DNA of 64,000 nucleotides, taken from the NCBI GenBank assembly GCA_934130405.1, contig CAKOXX010000003.1:1-64000 (forward strand), in the 5' to 3' direction. This document shows positions 43,487 to 51,742 of the stretch, one piece after another. The stretch is from an uncultured Bacilli bacterium. Its GTDB lineage: Bacteria; Bacillota_I; Bacilli_A; RF39; UBA660. The notes beneath the pieces are model-generated. The model saw nothing but the letters and a program-made list of their open reading frames with translations. It was not told where the DNA came from and made no database searches. Each line of letters starts with the position of its first letter. Within the stretch, counting starts at the first letter, position 1. The translations under genes and the position numbers were made by a program.

Positions 43487-44583
43487 TTTTTGCTCCTTTC
43501 AAATATGCTTCCATAAATGGAGTTAAGTCTCCATCTAAAACTTTAGTGACATTACTTGTTTCGTATGATGTTCTATGATCCTTTACCATTGAATATGGGT
43601 GCATTACATAACTTCTTATTTGTGAACCAAATTCTATATTCATTTGCTCGCCTTTTTCTTTTGCTAATTCTTGTTCTTTTTTCTGTTGTTCTAATACATA
43701 AAGTTTAGACTTTAGAACTTGTAATGCGGTTTCTTTATTCTGAATTTGACTTCTTTCATTTTGACAAGTTACTACTATTCCTGTAGGAAGGTGTGTTACT
43801 CGTACAGCACTATCTGTTGTGTTTACTCCTTGGCCTCCAGCTCCAGTTGAACGATACACATCTATTCTTATATCTTTTTCTTCAATGTTTATATCTATAT
43901 TTTTATCTATTTCTGGAGTTACATCGACACTAGCAAAGGAAGTATGACGTCTATTAGAAGAATCAAATGGAGACAATCTAACTAAACGATGAACACCTTT
44001 TTCTTCTTTTAAATATCCATAAGCATAACTACCATCTACTTTGAATGATACACTTTTAATACCAGCTTCTTCTCCTGCTTGATAGTTATATAAGGTTACT
44101 TTATAACCTTTTCTTTCACAATATCTTAAGTACATTCTATATAACATTTCTGCCCAGTCACAAGCTTCTGTTCCACCTGCTCCTGAGTGAATATCAATGG
44201 TACAAGAATTTTCATCATATTCGTTATCAAATAGTAAATATATTTCAAATTGACTAACTTTTTCTTCTAATTCTTTATAATCAGTTTCTAAAGTCTTTTC
44301 TAATTCTTCATCTTGTTCACTTGATAACAATTCTATCAAATCTAATGCATTTTTAGTATCTCCTTTATATGAAATTATATTCTCTAAAATTGCATTTATG
44401 CTGCTAAGATGAGAAAAGACATTTTCTCTCAATTCTTTATTATCCCAAAATCCTTCTTCTAGCTGTTTTTTTTCTAGTTCTTCTTTTTCTTTGACTTTTT
44501 TATCACAGTCAAAGTAACCTCCAAAGTTCTTCTAGTTTTTCATTTATTTTTTCATAATTTTTCTTAAGTTCAGTTAATTCCAT
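43476..44583 (-). CDS. prfB: Peptide chain release factor 2, with programmed +1 frameshift
   Basis: RF2 recognises UAA and UGA. The product is 368 aa in two frames: 24 codons from the ATG at 44583 (AAGGAGAG upstream), then an in-frame TGA at 44509-44511, then 344 codons in the +1 frame. The site reads GGAGG-TTA-CTT-TGA-C: an internal Shine-Dalgarno, slippery CTT and UGA-C, the classical autoregulatory frameshift. The SPF anticodon-like tripeptide (LVRLSPFDSS) and the GGQ motif (STGAGGQGVNTT) are present. RF2 with a UGA switch shows that UGA is a stop in this organism. Confidence 0.97.
44505..44525 (-). promoter_or_regulatory. RF2 recoding site (+1 frameshift)
   Basis: On the minus strand GGAGG lies 3 bases before CTT-TGA-C. 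High RF2 favours termination at TGA, and low RF2 favours shifting into the RF2 frame. Confidence 0.93.
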
Positions 44584-44675
44584 AAAATAATCTCTCCTTT
44601 TACTCACATTTTAGCAAATTATTATTTTTTAAGCAATTAAATGTATATTTTAATAAATATCACATATTCTATTAG

Positions 44676-44708
44676 TGGGAAGGGTTCACGAAGTAGTGAA
44701 GATTCCCA
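44676..44708. promoter_or_regulatory. Two-step hairpin in the prfB leader region
   Basis: TGGGAA (44676-44681) pairs with TTCCCA (44703-44708), and inside it TTCAC pairs with GTGAA around a 6-base loop, separated by an asymmetric internal loop. It is the most G/C-rich element nearby, lies about 100 bases before the prfB start and has no T-run. It could be an RNA leader element or processing site. I match no known riboswitch. Confidence 0.4.
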
Positions 44709-44734
44709 TTATATATAGATGATACGTTTAAGTA

Positions 44735-44769
44735 TCAAAAAAACAATGTAATCAAAAGATTAGATTGTT
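44735..44769 (-). terminator. Terminator of the 308-aa unknown gene
   Basis: On the minus strand AACAATCTAATC pairs with GATTACATTGTT (one C-C mismatch) around TTTT and is followed by TTTTT. It overlaps the stop at 44760 and separates this gene from prfB. Confidence 0.8.
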
Positions 44770-45686
44770 TTTTCCTTTATTTTAGTTTTAGTTGCTGCTA
44801 CTAGTGATAACTCACTATCTAATGAAGAGATAATATCTTCTTTTTTTATTTTTGATAGATTATTTTGTAATTTATCACACTCGTCACGACTAGTAGTTTC
44901 TGTATACATTTTTAACGATGGTAATAAGATGATTGGTTCCTTACACGTACCTACTGTTCTTTTGATGTAGTCAAGTTGATAATCCTCTTTTACTTCGTCT
45001 ATTATTCTTAATGTTGGTATTAATAAACCTGTACTTTTATAGTAATCATTTTTAGACAACTTTTGGACAAATAAGGCTTGTCTTTTACTCTTTGAATTAT
45101 TAATAGAATCAGCTGCTTTCAATACTTGGTTTCTATCAATAGTTTCTTGATCATATAATAATTCACTAATTCCACGAGCTTTATATTCTTCTTTACTTTC
45201 CATTACTTTCTTAGCAAGTTCAAAACTAATATTTTCTTTATTTGCTAAAGAATTTAGTAATATATTTCTTTCAGCTTCTCTTTGAAAGCTTTCTTTTGAA
45301 GTTCTTAATAATATTATAGCATCTAATACTATATTCTTTTCATGAAGTGAAGAATTACATATAACATCTCGCATGCAAGTAAGTAAGACTTCATCTTCTA
45401 CTCCTGACAAAACATTTGCATAATACATTATATCTTCTTTAGAAAGAAATGAATAACATAATAATTTATTAAGTCCTATTGAATATTTATTTTCAACTAA
45501 TTCTTTCAATTGTGATTTAGATAATTTTCCTTCTTGAACAGCTGAAAGTGACATCATTTCTAATATTCTATCAATAATAACTTTATCATTTGTTTCTTTA
45601 AGTAATTCTACTACTATGTCACTTTTTCCTGCTAAATTTATTTCATATCCCATTGATTTTAATTTTTCTTTTACTTCTTCAAACAC
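44760..45686 (-). CDS. Unknown all-helical protein
   Basis: I do not recognise this 308-aa protein. It is soluble and almost wholly helical, with repeated pairs of short helices (for example VIIDRILEMMSLSAVQEGKL, LNKLLCYSFLSKEDIMYY, ELAKKVMESKEEYKARGISE), which suggests a HEAT/ARM-like alpha-solenoid. The start is a GTG at 45686 with AGGAGG 7 bases before it. Single gene with a strong terminator. Confidence 0.6.
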   Translation of the reverse strand: MFEEVKEKLKSMGYEINLAGKSDIVVELLKETNDKVIIDRILEMMSLSAVQEGKLSKSQLKELVENKYSIGLNKLLCYSFLSKEDIMYYANVLSGVEDEVLLTCMRDVICNSSLHEKNIVLDAIILLRTSKESFQREAERNILLNSLANKENISFELAKKVMESKEEYKARGISELLYDQETIDRNQVLKAADSINNSKSKRQALFVQKLSKNDYYKSTGLLIPTLRIIDEVKEDYQLDYIKRTVGTCKEPIILLPSLKMYTETTSRDECDKLQNNLSKIKKEDIISSLDSELSLVAATKTKIKEKTI

Positions 45687-45751
45687 TTTAAACCTCCTAA
45701 AACAGCGTTTAAATTAGTATAGCACAATATTAGTGATTTTTTACATCCCTT

Positions 45752-46726
45752 TTAATTTTGAAAATAAATTTGTTCTCCAGTAATTAAAGGATAATGAATT
45801 AAAGTACTACCATTCAAATTTTCTTTATGCATATCTACTGCAGTAATCTGGTGATTATTATAAGTTGTATAGTAATATATTCCCTTATTCGTATTGCAAC
45901 AAGATGTATATATTGTAATTTCAAATTTATTGTTACCTAAATCACAGCAACCTCTTTGTTGATCAACTGAATTTAAGATATGAAAAAACTGACTAACACT
46001 TGCTATCTCATTTTCTTCTGATAAAGAATTCATTTTAACAAATGCTACTCTGACAAAACGAGACATGCTTGATAAATCTCCTGGTAGTCCTAATGCTCCT
46101 AGGCCTCTACTATAGGAATCAAAGTTTAGTTTATTGTTAAAGGTATTTTCTTTATTTTTTGGAGACAAGCCACTATAATTATTTAAATTGAAAAGTTGTT
46201 TATCAAAGGTAGGATTATTTGTTAAGACACCTACTGGATTGTCATATATCTTAAGTCCTTCTTTTACTGATTCTAAAGTAATGCAGTCTTCTTTATCAGA
46301 TATAATCCAGTGCAATTGAGCAAGTGGTAATTCTTCACTGAATGCCTCATTAGTAATATTAATTTTTTCTAATAGTTTTTTTACTTCCTTTACAGAAGAA
46401 CAACTTCCTAATAAATAAGGAATTAACTCAAATTGAGCAATATTTTCTTTATTTAATTGTCTTTCGTTATAATAGGCATTACCTACGAAGTTTAATCCTG
46501 CTATTGCTAACCCTTCTTCATTAACTGCATCATAGTATAGAGGATAATCATCTGAAATGAATGCCATTCCTATTATTGCGTAATGACTAGTCAAATTATT
46601 AACATTTCTAAATTTAAATTCATAATTTCTAGGAGTTATAGTAACTTCTTCTTTATATGAGTATTCATAATCTAAAGTTCTACCAAAATAAAAATCTTTT
46701 GTTTTATAAGTTGCAGCTGTGCACAT
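45752..46726 (-). CDS. Choloylglycine hydrolase family protein (bile salt hydrolase / penicillin V acylase)
   Basis: 324-aa Ntn hydrolase that would cleave amide bonds of conjugated bile acids or related N-acyl compounds. After removal of Met the nucleophile is Cys2 (MCTAAT). FGRTLDYE supplies the conserved Arg and Asp (about 16 and 19), followed by NEEGLAIAGLNF, GVLTNNPTF and SSMSRFVR with the expected Asn and Arg. No signal peptide, as usual for intracellular bile salt hydrolases. The sequence cannot separate bile salt hydrolase from penicillin acylase activity. Its presence supports a gut host. Confidence 0.88.
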   Translation of the reverse strand: MCTAATYKTKDFYFGRTLDYEYSYKEEVTITPRNYEFKFRNVNNLTSHYAIIGMAFISDDYPLYYDAVNEEGLAIAGLNFVGNAYYNERQLNKENIAQFELIPYLLGSCSSVKEVKKLLEKINITNEAFSEELPLAQLHWIISDKEDCITLESVKEGLKIYDNPVGVLTNNPTFDKQLFNLNNYSGLSPKNKENTFNNKLNFDSYSRGLGALGLPGDLSSMSRFVRVAFVKMNSLSEENEIASVSQFFHILNSVDQQRGCCDLGNNKFEITIYTSCCNTNKGIYYYTTYNNHQITAVDMHKENLNGSTLIHYPLITGEQIYFQN

Positions 46727-46792
46727 ATTTTTCCTCTTTTCTTAATATTTATACTAGATTTATTATTTTAATAATTTCTATAAATAATGGCA

Positions 46793-47314
46793 TTATCTAT
46801 CACTAAATTTCGAACAAATCAATAAGTCTTGTATTACGTCATCTTTAGATATAAATCTATTACTTAATGTAGCCTCAAGTTTCATTCCAATATTTTGCGC
46901 TACTTTTATACTTGCTATATTTTTGCTTGGAATTATTGCTTCTATAACATTATAATTCAAATCATATAGTAAATAATCACTTATCTTTTTAAGTGCTTCA
47001 GTCATAAAACCATTATTAAAATATTTGCTAGATATACTATATCCCAGTTCTATACACTTATATTTATAAGAGTGTGTACCACTAATTACTCCTATAACTT
47101 GATGATTTTCTTTATATTCTATTACCCATTGGAAATCGTTATTTTTACAGGACCTTTTTAGATTTTCTATAAATTTTTCAGTTTGTTTCTTTGAGGTATG
47201 AGCTTTAAATGTTAAGTACTTAGTGGTAATTAAATCACTACTCCAGTTATTAAATAAATCATCTAAATCACTATCTTCTACTGGTCTCAAAATTAATCTA
47301 TCTGTTTCTAACAT
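46793..47314 (-). CDS. GNAT acetyltransferase, RimJ/RimL-like
   Basis: 173-aa acetyltransferase. It starts MLETDRLILRPVEDSDLDDL, typical of the RimJ/RimL ribosomal-protein acetyltransferase-like group, and has IELGYSISSKYFNNGFMTEA as motif A and NIASIKVAQNIGMKLEA as motif B. The acetyl-CoA loop usually reads Q/RxxGxG/A; here it is FNNGFM. The substrate is unknown. Followed by another GNAT gene upstream at 47381 in the same direction. Confidence 0.87.
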   Translation of the reverse strand: MLETDRLILRPVEDSDLDDLFNNWSSDLITTKYLTFKAHTSKKQTEKFIENLKRSCKNNDFQWVIEYKENHQVIGVISGTHSYKYKCIELGYSISSKYFNNGFMTEALKKISDYLLYDLNYNVIEAIIPSKNIASIKVAQNIGMKLEATLSNRFISKDDVIQDLLICSKFSDR

Positions 47315-47380
47315 TTTAGTACCTTTCTAATATATTTGGTTATTCTTTTTAAATAATATTTTTCTAAAACAGTATTTAAA

Positions 47381-48037
47381 TTATTTTTTCATCTTGTTAA
47401 AAAAGAATTTTTTTGTTCCGTGATAATCACGAGAAACTAGTATTTCATTATCTTTAAAATATGTAGATTGATGATATCCCACAAGTTCAAATCCTAACTT
47501 TTCCATAATTCTCCAAGAACCAGAATTTACTTCAGCTGCTGATGTATAAATGTCTGTTATGTCAACTTCTTCAAACATAAAAGTAAGAACAGCTATTGCT
47601 GCTTCTGTAGCATAACCTTGTCCTTGATATTCTGGGGCAATAAACCAACCAACATCTCTAATATTTTCTGGTTGATTCTTTTTTTGTTGACAAGTAATTT
47701 GGCCAATTAAAATATCAGAATTCTTTAAAAATACACTCCACGTAAACTTTTGACTATCTTCCTGATTTTTTACAGTTTCTATTTTAGATTCATAAAATAC
47801 TTTTTGTCTTTCCCAATCACAAAGTTGCTTTAAAAAAATTTTTCTTGCTAATTTTAAGTCATCTAATTTATTTTTACTCAAGTTATTTTTTTTAAATATT
47901 CTATCTGGTGTTGGAAAATAATATTGATTTACATTCTCGTCACTCAATATTTCCCACAATCTATGTTGTTCAGACATTGTAGGAATTTTTAAATCCAATC
48001 TTTCTGTATATAAATTTTTAGAATTAATTTTATTCAC
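47381..48037 (-). CDS. GNAT acetyltransferase, RimJ-like
   Basis: 218-aa acetyltransferase with LYTERLDLKIPTMSEQHRLW at the start, acetyl-CoA loop APEYQGQGYATEA (Q-x-x-G-x-A/G) and VNSGSWRIMEKLGFELVGYH. An insertion of about 25 residues (LKLARKIFLKQLCDWERQKV) precedes the core. The start is a GTG whose last two bases are shared with the stop codon of the upstream unknown gene, so the two are translationally coupled. Confidence 0.87.
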   Translation of the reverse strand: MNKINSKNLYTERLDLKIPTMSEQHRLWEILSDENVNQYYFPTPDRIFKKNNLSKNKLDDLKLARKIFLKQLCDWERQKVFYESKIETVKNQEDSQKFTWSVFLKNSDILIGQITCQQKKNQPENIRDVGWFIAPEYQGQGYATEAAIAVLTFMFEEVDITDIYTSAAEVNSGSWRIMEKLGFELVGYHQSTYFKDNEILVSRDYHGTKKFFFNKMKK

Positions 48038-48468
48038 TCTATATCTTCCTCAATATTTTTAATTTCATCATCTAATTTCATATCTATATTTTCATTTACT
48101 AATATATTATAATTTTCATTACATTCATCAGCTATACAATTTAACTTAAAGTTGAAAGTTTTTTTATCTATTCTTTCAACAATACATTTGTGATAACCAT
48201 AAACTAAAGAAATCCAACCCTTTTTATCTTCATAAGAAATATCTGATAAGCTGTCACTTATATCCACTTGTTTACCTACATTTAATTTTGTAAATAAGTT
48301 TCTATCATACGTTGTTTCTATTCTTATACGAATTCTATCTTCTACCAATGTGAGTGTAATGATTGGTGATTCTCCTTTTATAACTTTACCTAATCTTTTC
48401 TTTTGATATTTACCATATGATACACTTATCACTGGATTATTATAAGTAATTTTATTTATTATTATCAT
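48034..48468 (-). CDS. Unknown small protein coupled to a GNAT gene
   Basis: 144-aa soluble protein, not recognised. It is predicted to be largely beta-strand in the first 110 residues (ITLTLVEDRIRIRIETTY, GWISLVYGYHKCIVERI), with an acidic tail ending LDDEIKNIEEDIE. There are three cysteines. Its stop overlaps the GTG start of the following GNAT gene, implying related functions or coregulation. No signal peptide. Confidence 0.55.
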   Translation of the reverse strand: MIIINKITYNNPVISVSYGKYQKKRLGKVIKGESPIITLTLVEDRIRIRIETTYDRNLFTKLNVGKQVDISDSLSDISYEDKKGWISLVYGYHKCIVERIDKKTFNFKLNCIADECNENYNILVNENIDMKLDDEIKNIEEDIE

Positions 48469-48510
48469 ATAAAAATACCACTCTTCCTTTATATCAATTA
48501 ATGGTAATGC

Positions 48511-49056
48511 TTAACCAATTGATAAGTTTTTTTCAAGTATTTTACCACTTAATGAATCTACAATTGGAACACTATAATTATATTTTTCTAATAATTTCTT
48601 TATTTTCCAATATTTTTCATTAAAGTTATTATCATACATACCTATACCTACTAGTTGATGATTAAGATTAATAGATTCATTCAACCTTATTTCTCCGGCA
48701 TCACCATATTGTAAACTATATTTTCTTGAATCAAGGATATTTGCTAGAAATATAAAAGATATGTTGAAACGTATATAATGATAAAAAGCAGTACTATAAT
48801 TTTCGTTATTATAAACGTATGCAAATTGTTTATTTTTAGGATGAATCGCTAAACATATTTCATTATTATCTTGTTCATATATATCTGGTAAATTATTATA
48901 ATATGAATAATTGTCTGATAATAAATCTTTTCTTGATTTTATTTTTCTTGTTTTTAATATTTGTTCAAATATTATCAAGTCACTAACTTTTTCTTTGTAA
49001 AATTCAAGATTTATTCCGTGAAAAATTTTATCTTCTATATTTATCTTGTTAATCAT
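48511..49056 (-). CDS. Unknown protein, faintly ADP-ribosyltransferase-like
   Basis: 181-aa soluble protein that I cannot assign. IFHGINLEF followed by IFEQILKTRKIKSRKDLLS resembles the first strand and helix of small ADP-ribosyltransferase-fold proteins (H-G ... helix with IL-x(3)-I-x-SR). AGEIRLNESINLNHQLVGIG could hold the acidic residue of a late strand. This is pattern likeness only. It lies between the KilA-N pseudogene and ordinary GNAT genes, at the edge of the accessory zone. Confidence 0.5.
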   Translation of the reverse strand: MINKINIEDKIFHGINLEFYKEKVSDLIIFEQILKTRKIKSRKDLLSDNYSYYNNLPDIYEQDNNEICLAIHPKNKQFAYVYNNENYSTAFYHYIRFNISFIFLANILDSRKYSLQYGDAGEIRLNESINLNHQLVGIGMYDNNFNEKYWKIKKLLEKYNYSVPIVDSLSGKILEKNLSIG

Positions 49057-49093
49057 AGCTCAAATCACCTTGTTATATATTCCCTTATTCTAT

Positions 49094-49608
49094 TTATATT
49101 TTGTTCCTGATAAGTAGCTTTCTCATTAATTGATAAATTCTATTTGCTTGCCAATCTATTTTCTCTTGATGAGCTTCATTAGTTTTTAATCTCTCAAATT
49201 CAGTTATTAAATATAATTTAAACTCTGGAGATAGCCAACTTGCAAATTCAAATGCAATATCTGGATGGGCATATGTTCCAATACTATATCGCCCGCCTTT
49301 TGAAATTATTCCTTAGTTCTTTTTATCCATTGTGTCGGTGACATTGCAAACGAGTTTCTACCGTACTCAGTTTTAATTTAGTCGAATTCGACCAAATTAA
49401 AATCTTGATTATGAATTTCTTCTCATAGTCCAATATAATCAATAGTATTTATTCTTCTTAACCAGTTTTTAACTGTAAAAGATGGATTACTTGAATTTTG
49501 ATATTTTGCTAAATCAGTTAAAGAAATGTAATTAACATTTCCAACTCTTAGTATTACCACCTTATTTTCTTTAACTATTATTTCTACTGTTACTAAATCT
49601 TTTTTCAA
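49094..49608 (-). pseudogene. KilA-N domain protein, disrupted
   Basis: The frame starts MKKDLVTVEIIVKENK and holds NYISLTDLAKYQN and FTVKNWLRRINTIDYIGL, the KilA-N DNA-binding pattern of phage and mobile-element antirepressor-like proteins. A TGA (49423-49425) stands where family members have Trp, a TAA follows at 49378-49380, and a frameshift lies near 49310. Beyond it the protein resumes as KGGRYSIGTYAHPDIAFEFA, then SWLSPEFKLYLITEFERLK, to a TAA at 49094. With at least three lesions it is a pseudogene. The piece after 49423 has not kept its own start. Confidence 0.85.
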
Positions 49609-49768
49609 TATTTTTTTCTCCTTTCTATTTAGATTTTAAAAGGTGTCAACAAATATAATAATTGTTCACACCTTTATTTTACTACATATTTTTAATATTT
49701 CGTAGACAAGTTATAAAACTCAAACCTATTTCTCTTTTTAAAAATTTAAATTCTTCACTTATTTTATG
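49609..49768. other. Non-coding stretch between the KilA-N pseudogene and the secA-tail remnant
   Basis: AT-rich. It contains the ribosome site of the KilA-N frame (AAAGGAG, near 49618) and a short inverted AGGTGT..ACACCT pair (about 49641-49675). A plus-strand frame crossing it has no codon-usage or protein support. Confidence 0.4.
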
Positions 49769-49828
49769 TTACTTTCCACAACAGTTTTTATACTTTTTGC
49801 CGCTTCCACAAGTTGTAGAAACTCCCAT
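49769..49828 (-). pseudogene. Remnant of a secA 3' end (SEC-C zinc motif), likely attachment-site copy
   Basis: A 19-codon frame ends TCGSGKKYKNCCGK-stop, matching the last residues of the intact SecA at 53016 (PCGSGKKYKQCCGK-stop). The two differ at about eight third-codon positions and N/Q, and both are followed by CATAAAATAAG. A second, diverged copy of only the last codons of secA, 3.2 kb from the real one and beyond an integrase, is what integration into the 3' end of secA leaves behind. Confidence 0.75.
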
Positions 49829-49935
49829 ATTTATAATACTTATAATATTTATAATATTATTGATATTTCAATGTTTTATCGTTTTGGGAACCTATTATAT
49901 TTATAATATTTATAGTATTTTGGTTATTATAAATA
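49825..49935. repeat. AT-rich short repeats based on TATTTATAA
   Basis: Units of the type TTATAATATTTATAATA occur in two blocks (about 49829-49861 and 49893-49935) separated by TCGTTTTGGGAACC. The units are self-complementary. They may be operator-like sites or a simple repeat expansion at the element boundary. Confidence 0.5.
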
Positions 49936-49943
49936 TTTCTCTC

Positions 49944-49963
49944 TTGCAAACAAATTGCAAACA
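49944..49963. repeat. 20-bp direct repeat, left copy (possible integrase arm site)
   Basis: TTGCAAACAAATTGCAAACA is identical at 52935-52954. Here it runs into an added inverted unit (AATGTTTGCA), giving three TTTGCAA-type units. It lies about 120 bases inside the secA-tail remnant. Confidence 0.7.
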
Positions 49964-50016
49964 ATGTTTGCATTCATTTACTACGGTCATTATACTATCT
50001 ATATCATATATTTACC

Positions 50017-50043
50017 AATGTGCGTTTTGTATTTTTGCACATT
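50017..50043. promoter_or_regulatory. Dyad AATGTGC..GCACATT
   Basis: A perfect 7-bp inverted repeat with a 13-base spacer, in a non-coding region beside the integrase-type repeats. It could be a repressor operator of the former element. No T-run adjoins it. Confidence 0.35.
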
Positions 50044-50086
50044 TATTATACTATAAATATTTGTTTTTATCAATGAATCTATCCAA

Positions 50087-50316
50087 TTATTTATATTTAA
50101 TAATTTCTTCTATAATTTCAGATTTTGTTATCTTATCAAAAACATCAGTTGCTAATTGTTTAGATTTTTCTGTACTTGAAATATAGTGATTTTCTAATAA
50201 ATATTTAACAACTTCATTATTTTTATTTTATTTCATACAAAAATCCTTCCTCGGTTCTATATTTCTATATTAACATGGAAAGGATTTTCTCTTTACAAAA
50301 AAGTATTTACAGACTC
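50087..50316 (-). mobile_element. Insertion sequence fragment (left end and broken transposase start)
   Basis: On the minus strand it begins with the same GAGTCTGTAAATA terminus and AGAAAATC..TTTCCATG block as positions 1-76. It has a ribosome site (GGAAGGA) and an ATG at 50236. The frame then reads MK-stop-NKNNEVVKYLLENHYISS and ends after about 49 codons (IIEEIIKYK-stop at 50087). The third codon is TAA, so it is dead and truncated. Confidence 0.6.
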
Positions 50317-50338
50317 ACTTTTAATCATCTTTTTAAAT

Positions 50339-51322
50339 TTATTTTATTTGTTTATCAATTCTAGTTTCAATATGTTTTACTAACTTTATACTTGATTCAA
50401 CTTCATTAGTTGTGTGTCCAGTAAACTCAGATAATTTTTTAACATCACTATTAGAAGAAAGACAATATCTTCCTGCATAAATAACTTCACTAATTGTTAT
50501 TAATGCTTCATTTTTATTTTGCTCATTAGAAATTGTTTCTCTTATAGTTTCACCAACGATTTTAATTATTTTTTTAGGCTCTTCGGCTAATTTTACACTA
50601 TCTTCAAGACTACTTACTTCCCCTAAAGGATATAATTTATTAACTCTTTGTTGTAATTCTAATGATAATGGCATATTTTCTTTTTCACATATTCTAAAGC
50701 CATAATTATCTCCTAAAGATATGCCAAACTCAGCTAAAATACATATCATTGTTTGAACTTTTATATTGATATCTTCTTTGGTAAAATCAGGATTTTCATC
50801 ATAAAATAACTTATACATTTCTATTAATGCTTTGTCATCTGTACCTAAAACAATGGTTGTGGTATTCTTTAAATAATAAATTTGTTGCATAATTTCAGTA
50901 ATTTCTTTAGATACTAATTCAATACCTGGATAATCTACTACATCGGTTGCATGATTATTGTAATCTAATTTTATACCATAAGGTAGTTCATATTTAATTT
51001 TATATTTATCAGAATAATCGCTATTTTCTTCTTTTTTGCTTCTGCTATATAAGAATAAATTAGAATTATCATACTTAACATGTTCTGAACCTTTTTCATC
51101 TTGATAAAAAATATCTAATAACTTTTCTTCACAATCTTTCAATATCGTTCTTACAATGCGAACATTTTCTATCATATAATTATGTCTATGATTATTTATA
51201 AAATCTTCTAATAATACATCAATCTTGTCTAAATCCGTATTATCACTTGATATACCTTTGTATCTTACTTCTATACTACCTTTTGCAAAATTTAATGTTT
51301 TACTAATACTTATTGGTTTCAT
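50339..51322 (-). CDS. Unknown 327-aa protein in the secA-linked element
   Basis: Not recognised. Soluble; N-terminal half mixed strand/helix, including ISKTLNFAKGSIEVRYKGIS and ELPYGIKLDYNNHATDVVDY, C-terminal half helical (TRIDKQIK ending). The frame is intact, with a start preceded by AGGAG. It is the longest intact gene in the decayed element and may be cargo. Repeated NEQNKNEALI / TTNEVESSIKLV helices do not suggest a known family. Confidence 0.55.
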   Translation of the reverse strand: MKPISISKTLNFAKGSIEVRYKGISSDNTDLDKIDVLLEDFINNHRHNYMIENVRIVRTILKDCEEKLLDIFYQDEKGSEHVKYDNSNLFLYSRSKKEENSDYSDKYKIKYELPYGIKLDYNNHATDVVDYPGIELVSKEITEIMQQIYYLKNTTTIVLGTDDKALIEMYKLFYDENPDFTKEDINIKVQTMICILAEFGISLGDNYGFRICEKENMPLSLELQQRVNKLYPLGEVSSLEDSVKLAEEPKKIIKIVGETIRETISNEQNKNEALITISEVIYAGRYCLSSNSDVKKLSEFTGHTTNEVESSIKLVKHIETRIDKQIK

Positions 51323-51453
51323 TAAATCTCCTCCTAAATTGCTGTATATAATAGCAAAGGTTAGTTAAAATGTCAAATTCTATAATTCCATTAATATTTT
51401 TCAATAATCTTTTTTTACAATAGATATCTATTTTTCTTAAAATAAATTTAGAT

Positions 51454-51690
51454 CTAAGTGATACCATACAATTTTTTTAACTTGTCCTGTTTTAATTTAA
51501 AATTATTCAATGCCATATATAATGTTTGACTAATATGAATTTTGCGAGTTCCTGTTTCTGTTTTTGTTGTACCTATAAACCATCTACCTTTTTCATCTTT
51601 TGGTTTATCATATACATTATGTTTGATAGATATTATTCCATTTTCTAAATCAATATCATCCCAAGTCAAAGCAAATAAAAAGACCAGAAT
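51454..51690 (-). pseudogene. Tyrosine integrase, catalytic-domain fragment
   Basis: The frame contains FALTWDDIDLENGIISIKHN and KTETGTRKIHIS followed by QTLYMALNNFKLKQ, the middle of a Tn916/phage-type tyrosine recombinase catalytic domain. The upstream catalytic Arg region (TGLRxGE) and the downstream HxxR and Tyr are missing, and the frame stops after KLYGIT. The N-terminal part of a similar integrase lies 1 kb away at 52655-52867, so the gene has been split and eroded. Confidence 0.8.
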
Positions 51691-51742
51691 TTTTTTCTGA
51701 TATACACATATAAATTATTTTTCATATTTATTGTTATAACAG

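Noticed and set aside
43476..44432. A shorter RF2 starting at 44432
   Set aside because: Upstream sequence to 44583 encodes the conserved RF2 N-terminus with the classical frameshift site, so the short start is an artefact.
49825..49935. Possible CRISPR array or iterons
   Set aside because: Units are short, overlapping and AT-only, with no constant spacer length. No cas or rep gene is nearby.
49662..50186. Plus-strand open frame of 174 codons
   Set aside because: It runs over the secA-tail remnant, AT-rich repeats and the IS fragment. The translation is low-complexity I/F/Y/L, with no ribosome site and no family pattern.
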